Both the position numbers and the translations under genes were made by a program. Shown here piece after piece: positions 1-6,506 of a DNA stretch of 7,160 bases. Under the pieces are notes generated by a model that did no database searches, was not told where the DNA came from, and was given only the letters and a program-made list of their open reading frames with translations. Location: NCBI GenBank assembly GCA_027322375.1, contig DAHVRS010000247.1, forward strand, positions 1-7,160, written 5' to 3'. The DNA comes from Brachybacterium sp. (GTDB lineage Bacteria; Actinomycetota; Actinomycetes; Actinomycetales; Dermabacteraceae). Each line of letters starts with the position of its first letter. The stretch's first letter is position 1.

Positions 1-26
1 ACATTGCACCCCGGGGCCGGGGCGGG

Positions 27-1808
27 TTGGATTCAAGTGTGCTCGATTCCCGTCCCGCCGCTGCTGCGGCCTCCCCCACTCCGGCCGCGCCCGCCGCCCC
101 CGGGGTGCTGCGCTCCATCCTGCGCAACCACCGCCGCTCGCTCGCGATCATCCTGCCGCTGGGCACGATCTCCGAGGTGGTGGAGCTGCTCATGCCCATC
201 ATGCTGGGCCTGATCATCGACAGGGGCATCGTGGCCGGGGATCTGCGCCTGACCGCGCTCGGCGCGCTGGGGCTGATCCTCATGCGCGTGCTCGGGGTGC
301 TGCTGTGGACGTGGACCTTCCTGCTCTCGCAGCGCGCGGTGATGTTCGAGCGGCACCGCCTGCGGGTGGGCCTCACCGGCGCGGTGCTGGATCCGCGCTC
401 GCGCACCGTGAACCGGCCCGCCGGGGAGATCCTCTCGATCGCGACCTCCGATGCGGACAAGGCGTCCGATGTCATGGACATGCTGCCGTGGGTGGTCCCC
501 TCCTCCCTCGCCGTCCTCATCGCCGCCGTCTATCTCACCGTCATGGACGTGTGGCTGGGCCTTGCGATGCTGCTGGGGATCGTGGTGATGGTGCTGGTGA
601 TCCGCGTGATCACCCCGACGCTGTCCGCCCGCTACGACGATCAGCAGTCCCAGGCCGCGGAGGCCGCCGCGACCGCGACCGACCTCGTGCACGGGCTGCG
701 GGTCCTGCAGGGCCTCGGCGTGCAGAGCCGGGCCCGGGCCACCTACCGCCGCCGCTCCCGCGTCGCGCTCGACGCGGCGCTCGTGAACGCTCGCTACTCC
801 GGCATCTCCTCGGGCCTGACCACGCTCGTGACCGGCACGATGCTCGCCGCCGTCGTGGTCCTCGCCTCGCTGCGCACCCTCGACGGTGCGCTGACCCTCG
901 GCGTGCTCATCTCCGTGGTGGGCGTGGCCCGCTACGTGATGGGCATGCTGCAGGGCCTCTCCGGCGCGCCCGTGTGGTGGGCGGGCATGTCCACCTCCGC
1001 GCGCCGTGTCCGCGACCTGTACACGGACCTGGGCCGCACGGTCGATGACCCCGAGCTGAGCCTCGACGTCCTCACCACGCAGCGCGATGAGCGCGGCAAC
1101 GGCGGGGAGGACCGGCGCGGCGGCGCGGGCGGGCTGCACCTGCCGCTGCTGTCCGTCGCCGACGGCGAGGTCGTCGCGCTCGCCTGCGCGGATGCGGCCG
1201 ACGCCGCGGACGTGGTCGACGCGGTCAGCGGGCGCGTCGACGCCGGAGCCCGAGTGGGCACCACCCCGATCACCCCCGAGGGCCGGCTCACGCTGCGCGC
1301 CGACCTGCTCGTCGAACCGCATGTGGTGGACCTCTTCGACGGGAGCCTGCGCGAGCAGCTCGCCACCCGCGCCCCCGAGCGCGAGGGCCGCAAGGCCCCG
1401 CAGGAGGGCGACTGGGCCGACGAGGCGCTGCGCGCCGCGGGGGCCGAGGACCTGCTGCGGATCCTGCCCGAGGGCTACGACACCCGCATCCTGGACCGGG
1501 GCGCGAACCTCTCCGGCGGGCAGCGTCAGCGCATCGCCCTGGCCCGCGCTGTCGCCTCGGACGCTCCTGTGCTCGTGCTGCACGACCCGACGACCGCAGT
1601 CGATGCCGTCACCGAGCAGAACATCGCCGAGGCGCTGGTGGCCGCACGGCGCCGCACCGACCGCGCGACCCTGCTGGTCACGCGCGCGCCGGCCCTGCTG
1701 CAGGCCGCGGACCGGGTCGTCTTCGTGGACGGCGGGACGATCGCCGCCGAGGGCGCGCACACCGAGTTGATGGGACACGAGCAGTACCGGGAGGTGGTGC
1801 GGCGATGA
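27..1808 (+). CDS. ABC exporter half-transporter with catalytically degenerate NBD (subunit 1 of a pair)
   Basis: This is a 593-residue type IV ABC exporter half-transporter, probably exporting a small molecule or peptide across the cytoplasmic membrane as a heterodimer with the next gene. The membrane domain covers about residues 37-310, with hydrophobic helices near 37-60, 75-100, 153-173, 175-196, 258-281 and 287-308. The nucleotide-binding domain covers about 345-593. Its ABC signature LSGGQRQR (495-502) is perfect. The Walker A position (387-395) reads CADAADAAD and has no GKS/T. The Walker B Asp and catalytic Glu are replaced by His519-Asp520, the Q-loop Gln is not recognisable, and the H-loop His is Arg553. 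The A-loop strand is also shortened. Such a domain should not hydrolyse ATP itself but can supply LSGGQ to its partner. The TTG start gives an Ala/Pro-rich head (residues 10-26) and has no well-spaced Shine-Dalgarno. The frame stays open to the window edge, so the true start may lie upstream. The substrate is unknown. Confidence 0.9.
   Translation: MDSSVLDSRPAAAAASPTPAAPAAPGVLRSILRNHRRSLAIILPLGTISEVVELLMPIMLGLIIDRGIVAGDLRLTALGALGLILMRVLGVLLWTWTFLLSQRAVMFERHRLRVGLTGAVLDPRSRTVNRPAGEILSIATSDADKASDVMDMLPWVVPSSLAVLIAAVYLTVMDVWLGLAMLLGIVVMVLVIRVITPTLSARYDDQQSQAAEAAATATDLVHGLRVLQGLGVQSRARATYRRRSRVALDAALVNARYSGISSGLTTLVTGTMLAAVVVLASLRTLDGALTLGVLISVVGVARYVMGMLQGLSGAPVWWAGMSTSARRVRDLYTDLGRTVDDPELSLDVLTTQRDERGNGGEDRRGGAGGLHLPLLSVADGEVVALACADAADAADVVDAVSGRVDAGARVGTTPITPEGRLTLRADLLVEPHVVDLFDGSLREQLATRAPEREGRKAPQEGDWADEALRAAGAEDLLRILPEGYDTRILDRGANLSGGQRQRIALARAVASDAPVLVLHDPTTAVDAVTEQNIAEALVAARRRTDRATLLVTRAPALLQAADRVVFVDGGTIAAEGAHTELMGHEQYREVVRR
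1789..1797 (+). promoter_or_regulatory. Shine-Dalgarno for the second ABC subunit
   Basis: GGGAGGTGG lies 7 nt before the ATG at 1805, inside the last codons of the first ABC gene. It supports the ATG chosen for the second subunit. The ATGA overlap (start 1805-1807, stop 1806-1808) suggests translational coupling, which fits a fixed 1:1 subunit ratio. Confidence 0.8.
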
Positions 1809-3652
1809 GCGCACAGACGAAGGCGACGCTCGACTGGGACCGTCCGCTCGAGGACGTGCTCGGCGATGACGAGACCGCGCGCCGGCAGCTCGCCGAGCAC
1901 GCCCAGCTGCTGCCCATCGCGACCCCGGGCGCCTCGCTGCGCTTCATGCTCGCGCGCCTGCGAGAGCACTGGGTCTCGACCACGACCACCCTCCTCATCA
2001 CGATCGGCGGGGCGGTCGCCGCGGCGATCCTGCCGCGCCTGATCGGCTCCGCGGTGGATGTCGTCGCCCGCGGCGGCAGCAGCGCCGAGGTGTGGTCGCT
2101 GGGCCTGCAGATCCTGCTGACCGCGATCATCCAGGCGGTGCTCATGGCCGCCGGCTGGTCGATGGTCTCCGCGCTCGGTCAGCGGATCCTCGCCTCGATG
2201 CGCGAGGACGTCATCGACCGGGCGCTGGATCTGCCCGCGCAGACGATGGAGCGCTCCGGGATCGGTGACGCCCTCTCCCGCGTCGCCGATGACGTGGACG
2301 TCGCGGCCCGCGCGGTGAACAACCTGGTCCCGAACCTCATCCAGCTCGGCTTCCTGGTGCTGATCACGCTCGGCGGCATGGCGACGCTCTCGCCGTGGCT
2401 GCTGCTGATGGTCGTGATCATCGTGCCGATGTACGTGCTGGCCGCGACCTGGTACTTGCGTCGCACCGGCCCGATCTACCGCCGCGAGCGGATCGCGATG
2501 GGCGCCCGCGCCCAGGGCCTGCTCTCCGCGATCCACGGCATCCCGACTGTGCACGCCTACGGCATCGAGCGGCGCGAGACCCGGCACGTCGCCGTGCTCT
2601 CGGAGACCGCGGCGCTGCTGAACATGCGCGTCATGCATCTGGTGACCCGTCTGGTGATCGGCCTGAACGTGCCCGAGAACCTGGCGCTCGCGATGGTGGT
2701 GGGCATCGGCTTCGTGCTCGTCCAGACGGGCGCGGCGCCGGTGGGTCTCGTGACCGCCGCGGCGGTGTACCTCGTGACGCTGTTCTGGCCGATGATGGCG
2801 GTCATCTTCAACCTCGACGAGGTGCAGTCGGCGCTCGCGAGCCTCGCCCGCATGGTCGGCGTGATCACCTCTATCGACCCGGCCGTCTCCCCCGGCGAGG
2901 AGGTGCCCGCGGACGCGTCGATCCGGCTCGAGCAGGTCTCCCACGCCTACGGCGAGAACGAGGACGGCAGCGAGCGGATCGTGCTGAAGCCGTTGGATCT
3001 CGAGATCGGCGCGGGCGAGACGGTCTCGCTCGTCGGCGCCTCCGGGGCGGGCAAGTCGACGCTCGCTGCGATCATCGCGGGCACCCTCACGCCGCGTCAC
3101 GGCCGGGTGCTGCACGGCGGTGCGGATCTCGCCAGCGCGGACCTCGAGGCGATCCGCCGCCACGCCTCGATCGTGTCCCAGGACGTGCACGTCTTCCGCG
3201 GCACGCTGCGGGAGGACCTGCAGCTGGCCGCCCCGGATGCGTCCGATGAGCTGCTGCGCGTGGCGCTCGCCCGCGTAGAGGCGCTCTCCTGGGTGGACCG
3301 CCTGCCGAAGGGCCTGGACACCGAGGTGGGCGAGAAGGGCGAGCGGCTCACCGCCGAGCAGTCCCAGCAGCTGGCCCTCGCCCGGGTCTCGCTGCAGGAC
3401 CCTGCCGTGCTGATCCTCGACGAGGCCACGGCCGACGAGGGCTCCTCCGGAGCGCGGGTGCTCGAGCGGGCCGCCCTCGAGGTGGCGCGAGGCCGCACCA
3501 CGATCATCGTCGCGCACCGGCTCTCCCAGGCCCGCGTCGCGGACCGGATCCTGGTGATGGCCGACGGCGCGGTCGTCGAGCAGGGCACCCATGACGAGCT
3601 CGTCGCTCTGGGCGGGGACTACGCCCGGCTGTGGGAGGCCTGGGCCGGCTGA
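1805..3652 (+). CDS. ABC exporter half-transporter with active Walker motifs and non-canonical signature (subunit 2)
   Basis: This is a 615-residue ABC half-exporter and the ATP-hydrolysing partner of the upstream subunit. After a polar N-terminal extension of about 45 residues, the membrane domain spans roughly 50-345, with helices near 60-85, 100-122, 176-193, 196-216, 285-306 and 312-335. The nucleotide-binding domain (about 372-615) has A-loop Tyr382, Walker A GASGAGKST (411-419, Lys417), Q-loop Gln459, Walker B ending Asp539-Glu540, and H-loop His571. The signature motif is LTAEQ (515-519) instead of LSGGQ, and the D-loop reads ATADEGSSGAR instead of the usual SALD form. Its Walker motifs should therefore pair with the LSGGQ of subunit 1 to make the one working site. 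From memory, LTAxQ with an ATAExGSxGAR-like D-loop recurs in actinobacterial exporters, so this looks like a subfamily trait and not decay. The start is fixed by a good Shine-Dalgarno and the 4-nt overlap. The substrate cannot be inferred. Confidence 0.93.
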   Translation: MSAQTKATLDWDRPLEDVLGDDETARRQLAEHAQLLPIATPGASLRFMLARLREHWVSTTTTLLITIGGAVAAAILPRLIGSAVDVVARGGSSAEVWSLGLQILLTAIIQAVLMAAGWSMVSALGQRILASMREDVIDRALDLPAQTMERSGIGDALSRVADDVDVAARAVNNLVPNLIQLGFLVLITLGGMATLSPWLLLMVVIIVPMYVLAATWYLRRTGPIYRRERIAMGARAQGLLSAIHGIPTVHAYGIERRETRHVAVLSETAALLNMRVMHLVTRLVIGLNVPENLALAMVVGIGFVLVQTGAAPVGLVTAAAVYLVTLFWPMMAVIFNLDEVQSALASLARMVGVITSIDPAVSPGEEVPADASIRLEQVSHAYGENEDGSERIVLKPLDLEIGAGETVSLVGASGAGKSTLAAIIAGTLTPRHGRVLHGGADLASADLEAIRRHASIVSQDVHVFRGTLREDLQLAAPDASDELLRVALARVEALSWVDRLPKGLDTEVGEKGERLTAEQSQQLALARVSLQDPAVLILDEATADEGSSGARVLERAALEVARGRTTIIVAHRLSQARVADRILVMADGAVVEQGTHDELVALGGDYARLWEAWAG

Positions 3653-3655
3653 TCT

Positions 3656-3679
3656 GGGTTGAGTGTCGAGCTCACACCC
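3656..3679. terminator. Imperfect hairpin at the convergent gene junction, possible bidirectional terminator
   Basis: GGGTTGAG (3656-3663) pairs with CTCACACCC (3671-3679) as an 8-bp stem with one bulged C (3675) and a 7-nt loop. It sits 3 nt after the stop of the second ABC gene and overlaps the stop codon of the minus-strand gene, where a shared terminator would be expected. There is no T-run on either strand, so intrinsic termination would have to be of the U-tract-less kind sometimes proposed for actinobacteria. The stem is seen directly; its function is inferred. Confidence 0.35.
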
Positions 3680-5003
3680 GGCGGCGGCGCAGCACCAGCA
3701 CGGAGGCGAGTCCGAGCAGCAGGCCGAGCATGGTGAGGACTCCTGCCCCGCCGAGCTGGAGCAGCCGCATCCCGCTCGTGTCGAGGCCGAGGGCGGCGAG
3801 CGGGCCGCGTGCGAGGAACGGCTCGCCGAGCTCGAGCACCGTTCCCTCCGGGGCGTCCGGGGAGACCTCTCCGTCGAGCTCCAGGGTGAGCACCACGGTG
3901 ATCGGCTCCGCGCTCGCGGGATCCGCTCCCTCCTTCAGCTGCGTGCGCTGGAGGATGACGGTGTGGGTGCCCGGCAGCCAGGCGGTCGCGACCGCGCTGA
4001 TGGACGAGCTGCGGTTGCCGCGGTCGACAGGGGCCGCCATCCCGCCGCCCTCGACCTGAGTGCCCCCGAAGAGCGGCTGGTCCCCGCCGCGCACAGTGAC
4101 CGTGTTCCGCACGGCGTTCCGCACCGCCAGCACGAGATAACCGGCCTTCTCGGGCTGGGAGGTCACCTCGGTGCGCCAGCGCAGTCGCTGGCCCTCGCCC
4201 ACCTCGATCCGCAGCATCGCGACCTCGCCCGGGGTGAGGGAGAGGACGTGCGAGCCGGGCTCGACCTCGGTACCGGTCGCGAAGGAGCGGCCCGGGGTGA
4301 GCACCTCATCGCTCGCGGGCGGGACCGGGGAGGCGCCGTCATCCTCGATCTCCTCGGTGACTGCGGGGCTGCCGCCTCCGATCCCGGCGGGCTCGATCGC
4401 GACCTGGATCTCGACGGGCAGCGCCTGGTCCGCGGCGCGGGTCCCGCTGCGCACCACGCGGAGGAACATCTCCTCCCCCGCGCAGCCGTCCCAGCCGCTC
4501 TGAGAGGACATGGCGGTCGCGGTGATCGGGCCATCGCCCGTGGAGAACTCGCCCATATTCGGCTCGTGCTTCTCGGTGCAGCTGTCCCCGGACGCGTCGA
4601 CGAAGCCGGCCTCGAGGCCCAGGCCCTGGCGCTCCTCGGGCAGACCGTCCTCGAAGAGCGGGGCGGAGATCGTCGCGGCGGCGTGCACGCGCTGCCCGCC
4701 GGAGACCGCGATCCGGTAGTACCGGACGGTGCCGGTGCCGTCCCTGTCCTCCGTCTCGCCCTGCGCGAAGCTGTCGAGGTGGATCCCGGGGGCGATCAGC
4801 GGCGCCTGCGCGAGGGAGGCCCCGCCGGTGACCTCGGGGCCGACGGCCTGGTAGCCGCGCACGGCCGCGGGCTCCTCGCTCGGCTCGGCGAGCGCCACGG
4901 GCGCGACGGACCACAGCACGAGCGCGAGCACCAGCAGCAGCGGGAGGTGCAGCTGCCGAGCTGTCGGGTGCGGAACGGGCACTGCGCGCGCTGTGGTCCG
5001 CAT
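3672..5003 (-). CDS. Exported single-pass membrane protein with two similar extracellular beta-rich repeats
   Basis: The protein has 443 residues. Residues 1-39 form a signal peptide with an Arg-containing start, a hydrophobic core near 19-34 and an ALA site before Glu40. The C-terminus has one hydrophobic helix (about 414-438) followed by RRRRV, giving an outside-facing, type I-like topology. The extracellular part looks like two related beta-rich units, about 55-205 and 235-380. RIAVSGGQRV (97-106) matches RIEVGEGQRL (265-274), and a Gly/Pro/acidic linker (about 206-234) separates them. The pattern of a strand followed by GQR-hydrophobic resembles bacterial pre-peptidase C-terminal (PPC)-type jelly rolls, but I cannot assign a family. 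Two cysteines (142 and 174) in unit 1 could form a disulfide. No protease or von Willebrand A catalytic or metal motif was seen. The ATG at 5003 was chosen because AGGAGG lies 4 nt upstream and the signal peptide begins there. It is divergent from the kinase gene. Confidence 0.85.
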   Translation of the reverse strand: MRTTARAVPVPHPTARQLHLPLLLVLALVLWSVAPVALAEPSEEPAAVRGYQAVGPEVTGGASLAQAPLIAPGIHLDSFAQGETEDRDGTGTVRYYRIAVSGGQRVHAAATISAPLFEDGLPEERQGLGLEAGFVDASGDSCTEKHEPNMGEFSTGDGPITATAMSSQSGWDGCAGEEMFLRVVRSGTRAADQALPVEIQVAIEPAGIGGGSPAVTEEIEDDGASPVPPASDEVLTPGRSFATGTEVEPGSHVLSLTPGEVAMLRIEVGEGQRLRWRTEVTSQPEKAGYLVLAVRNAVRNTVTVRGGDQPLFGGTQVEGGGMAAPVDRGNRSSSISAVATAWLPGTHTVILQRTQLKEGADPASAEPITVVLTLELDGEVSPDAPEGTVLELGEPFLARGPLAALGLDTSGMRLLQLGGAGVLTMLGLLLGLASVLVLRRRRV

Positions 5004-5049
5004 GCGGCCTCCTGGGGTCCGGGTCTGATCGGCGAGGGGGTGCCCTAGC
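5004..5049. promoter_or_regulatory. 46-nt divergent intergenic region
   Basis: This gap holds both ribosome binding sites: AGGAGG on the minus strand (5008-5013) and GAGGGGG on the plus strand (5034-5040, 9 nt before the kinase ATG). That leaves too little room for two ordinary promoters with leaders. I see no convincing -35/-10 pair on either strand. The promoters probably overlap, or lie partly within the opposite gene. Any factor binding here could affect both genes. Confidence 0.5.
5008..5013 (-). promoter_or_regulatory. Shine-Dalgarno that fixes the start of the exported protein
   Basis: The minus strand reads AGGAGG, then CCGC, then ATG (5003-5001). This strong site picks the start 68 codons inside the longest possible reading frame. 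The longer version would overlap the kinase gene by 158 nt and would bury the signal peptide. Confidence 0.8.
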
Positions 5050-6393
5050 ATGACCACCATCATGTCCGATGTCATCGCAGGCCGTATCGAGCTGCTCGAT
5101 CCCCTCGCTCGTGGGGCGTCGGGCTCGCTCTGGCGCGCGATCGACCGCCGGTACGGGGCGGTGTGCGCCGCGAAGGTGATGCGCCAGCGCGACGGCTCCG
5201 AGGTCATGCGCTTCGTGCGCGAGCAGGCCGTCGGCGATGCGGAGGGCCTCGGCGCGCACCCGCATCTGCTGCCGCCCTACTCCTGGGTCGCCGAGGACGA
5301 CACGGTCGTGCTGGTCATGCCGCTCGTGCACGGCGGCACCCTCGCCTCGGCGCTCGCGGCGCACGGTGCGCTCTCCCCCGCGCTCGTCGCCCATCTGCTG
5401 CGCCAGCTGCTGGACGCGCTCGCGGCGATGCATGCCTCGCACTGGGTGCACCGGGATGTGAAGCCCGCCAACCTGCTGCTGGATGCGACGGGCACGAAGG
5501 CCCCTCATCTGCTGCTCGCCGATTTCGGGATCGCCCTGCATGAGCACGATGTGCGCCTGACCGAGACGGGGCTCGTGCCCGGCACGCCGGGCTTCCTCGC
5601 CCCGGAGGTCATCGCTGGGCTCGGCTCCACCGCCGCGCAGGATGTGTGGGCGGCAGGGGCCTGCGCGCTCCAGGCGCTGGACCCGCGGTCCGCGCGGGAC
5701 CGTCCTTCCCCGCGCCAGGCTCTCGCCCGAGCTCAGGACCTCCTCTCCCGCAGCTCGGATCCGACCGCGCCGGGTCTTGCGGGCCTGCTGGGCGCGATCC
5801 TCGCCGAGGACCCGGCGCAGCGCCCGTCGGCCGCAGCGGCGCGGGACGCGATCCCGGTGCGGACGGAGCTGGCCTCGCTCTGGTCGCGCACGGCCGATGG
5901 GCGACAGCTGGACCTCACGGACCAGCTGGCACGGCTCGCCGGGCAGCGGGAGGGCCTGCGCGAGGTGCCGCTCGACGGGCCCTCGGCGCTCGCGGGATTC
6001 GCGCCGGGACTGCACGAACGGCTCAGCGCCCTCGCGGCGCCCCGGCAGCAGTCCCCGGTGGATCTGTCCCCAGCGGATCAGTCCCCGACCCAGCCGTCCC
6101 CGTCCCCTGCGGCCCCGGCGACCTGGGGGACGGCGGAGGCGTCGGCCGCCGCGGGCACGGCGACCCCGACGACAGAGGGGTTCGTCCCTGTCCCCACGGC
6201 GCAGGAAGCCCCCGTGCAGTCGGCTCCCGTGCAGCCGGCGCCCGTGGAGTCAGCGCCGACGCAGTCGGGCTCTGCGCAGTCCGACGCGGCCCGGGGAGCG
6301 CGTCGCCATCCCGTCCTCGGGACGGTGCTGCTGGCCCTGTCCGTCCTCTCCCTCAGCGGCGCGGGCGCGCTGTGGTGGGCCGCCCTCGGCTGA
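5050..6393 (+). CDS. Tail-anchored Ser/Thr protein kinase (PknB-like catalytic domain) without ectodomain
   Basis: This 447-residue Hanks-type protein kinase should transfer phosphate from ATP to Ser/Thr of unknown cytosolic targets. The kinase domain is about residues 10-265. It has a Gly-rich loop GASGSLW (22-28), ATP-binding Lys42, helix C Glu58, the catalytic loop HRDVKPAN (134-141), DFG (158-160), an activation segment with Thr171, Thr173 and Thr179, APE (184-186), Asp198 and the late Arg258. All catalytic residues are present. The stretch after Asp198 lacks the usual GxxPF element of subdomain X. Residues 266-418 form a low-complexity cytosolic linker with two pentapeptide repeat arrays. 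One transmembrane helix (about 421-444) ends three residues before the C-terminus, so there are no PASTA or other sensor domains outside. The ATG at 5050 follows GAGGGGG at 9 nt; an ATG at 5062 is a weaker alternative. The divergent surface-protein gene is a plausible partner, inferred from position only. Confidence 0.93.
   Translation: MTTIMSDVIAGRIELLDPLARGASGSLWRAIDRRYGAVCAAKVMRQRDGSEVMRFVREQAVGDAEGLGAHPHLLPPYSWVAEDDTVVLVMPLVHGGTLASALAAHGALSPALVAHLLRQLLDALAAMHASHWVHRDVKPANLLLDATGTKAPHLLLADFGIALHEHDVRLTETGLVPGTPGFLAPEVIAGLGSTAAQDVWAAGACALQALDPRSARDRPSPRQALARAQDLLSRSSDPTAPGLAGLLGAILAEDPAQRPSAAAARDAIPVRTELASLWSRTADGRQLDLTDQLARLAGQREGLREVPLDGPSALAGFAPGLHERLSALAAPRQQSPVDLSPADQSPTQPSPSPAAPATWGTAEASAAAGTATPTTEGFVPVPTAQEAPVQSAPVQPAPVESAPTQSGSAQSDAARGARRHPVLGTVLLALSVLSLSGAGALWWAALG
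6049..6108 (+). repeat. 15-bp tandem repeat array encoding xSPxx pentapeptides
   Basis: Four 15-bp units in the kinase linker encode QSPVD, LSPAD, QSPTQ and PSPSP (residues 334-353). Each unit has TCCCC at the same phase. The copies are imperfect at DNA level but keep Ser-Pro at the same place. The array could change in length by slippage without breaking the frame. Confidence 0.6.
6205..6279 (+). repeat. 15-bp tandem repeat array encoding xAPVQ-like pentapeptides
   Basis: Five degrading 15-bp units in the kinase linker encode EAPVQ, SAPVQ, PAPVE, SAPTQ and SGSAQ (residues 386-410). The period is the same as in the first array, but the consensus differs. The array lies directly before the basic segment and membrane anchor. 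Confidence 0.6.
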
Positions 6394-6446
6394 TCCCCCG
6401 CTGATTCTCGGCGCGGCGCGTCGCCCCGGCCGCCGGGAGTGACGCG

Positions 6447-6463
6447 GTATGGTCGCCCCATAC
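6447..6463 (+). promoter_or_regulatory. Inverted repeat GTATGG-N5-CCATAC with a possible -10 element
   Basis: Perfect 6-bp arms flank a 5-nt spacer, about 90 nt before the DUF402 start. TATGGT (6448-6453) fits the loose TANNNT actinobacterial -10 pattern, but no good -35 stands 16-19 nt upstream. It could be an operator over a promoter or chance. The palindrome is certain; its role is a guess. Confidence 0.25.
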
Positions 6464-6490
6464 GCCTACCCCTTCACGGGCAGAGCAGCC

Positions 6491-6506
6491 CCGGCCCGGT
6501 GGCCGG
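6491..6506 (+). other. GC hairpin in the probable DUF402 leader
   Basis: CCGGCC (6491-6496) pairs with GGCCGG (6501-6506) around a CGGT tetraloop, about 46 nt before the start codon. Such short GC stems are common by chance at this base composition. No known riboswitch consensus is recognised. Confidence 0.25.

Noticed and set aside
33..1814. Antisense frame of 593 codons opposite the first ABC gene
   Set aside because: It is a mirror of the real gene in GC-rich DNA. Its translation is His/Arg/Gly/Gln-rich with no domain, and the plus strand has clear ABC motifs.
1526..3592. Antisense frame of 688 codons opposite the ABC genes
   Set aside because: It has a charged low-complexity composition without motifs, and it spans two well-supported genes on the other strand.
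4104..4124. Short direct repeat GTTCCGCAC with 12-nt spacing inside the exported protein gene
   Set aside because: There are only two copies, encoding VRNAVRN within a beta-rich segment. It is too short to treat as a mobile or regulatory repeat.
3663..5048. Plus-strand frame of 461 codons opposite the exported protein
   Set aside because: The minus strand has a signal peptide, a strong Shine-Dalgarno, a membrane anchor and internal repeats. The plus-strand product is a featureless Arg/Gly/His-rich shadow.
5004..5207. N-terminal extension of the exported protein up to position 5207
   Set aside because: It would overlap the kinase start by 158 nt and place 68 polar residues before a clear signal peptide. 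AGGAGG 4 nt before the ATG at 5003 gives a better start.
4339..6015. Minus-strand frame of 558 codons across the divergent junction
   Set aside because: It crosses two real genes in the wrong frame, and its Arg/Ala/Gly-rich translation has no motifs.
6425..6437. CCCGG-N3-CCGGG as a kinase terminator
   Set aside because: The stem is only 5 bp with a 3-nt loop and no T-run, which is expected by chance in this composition.
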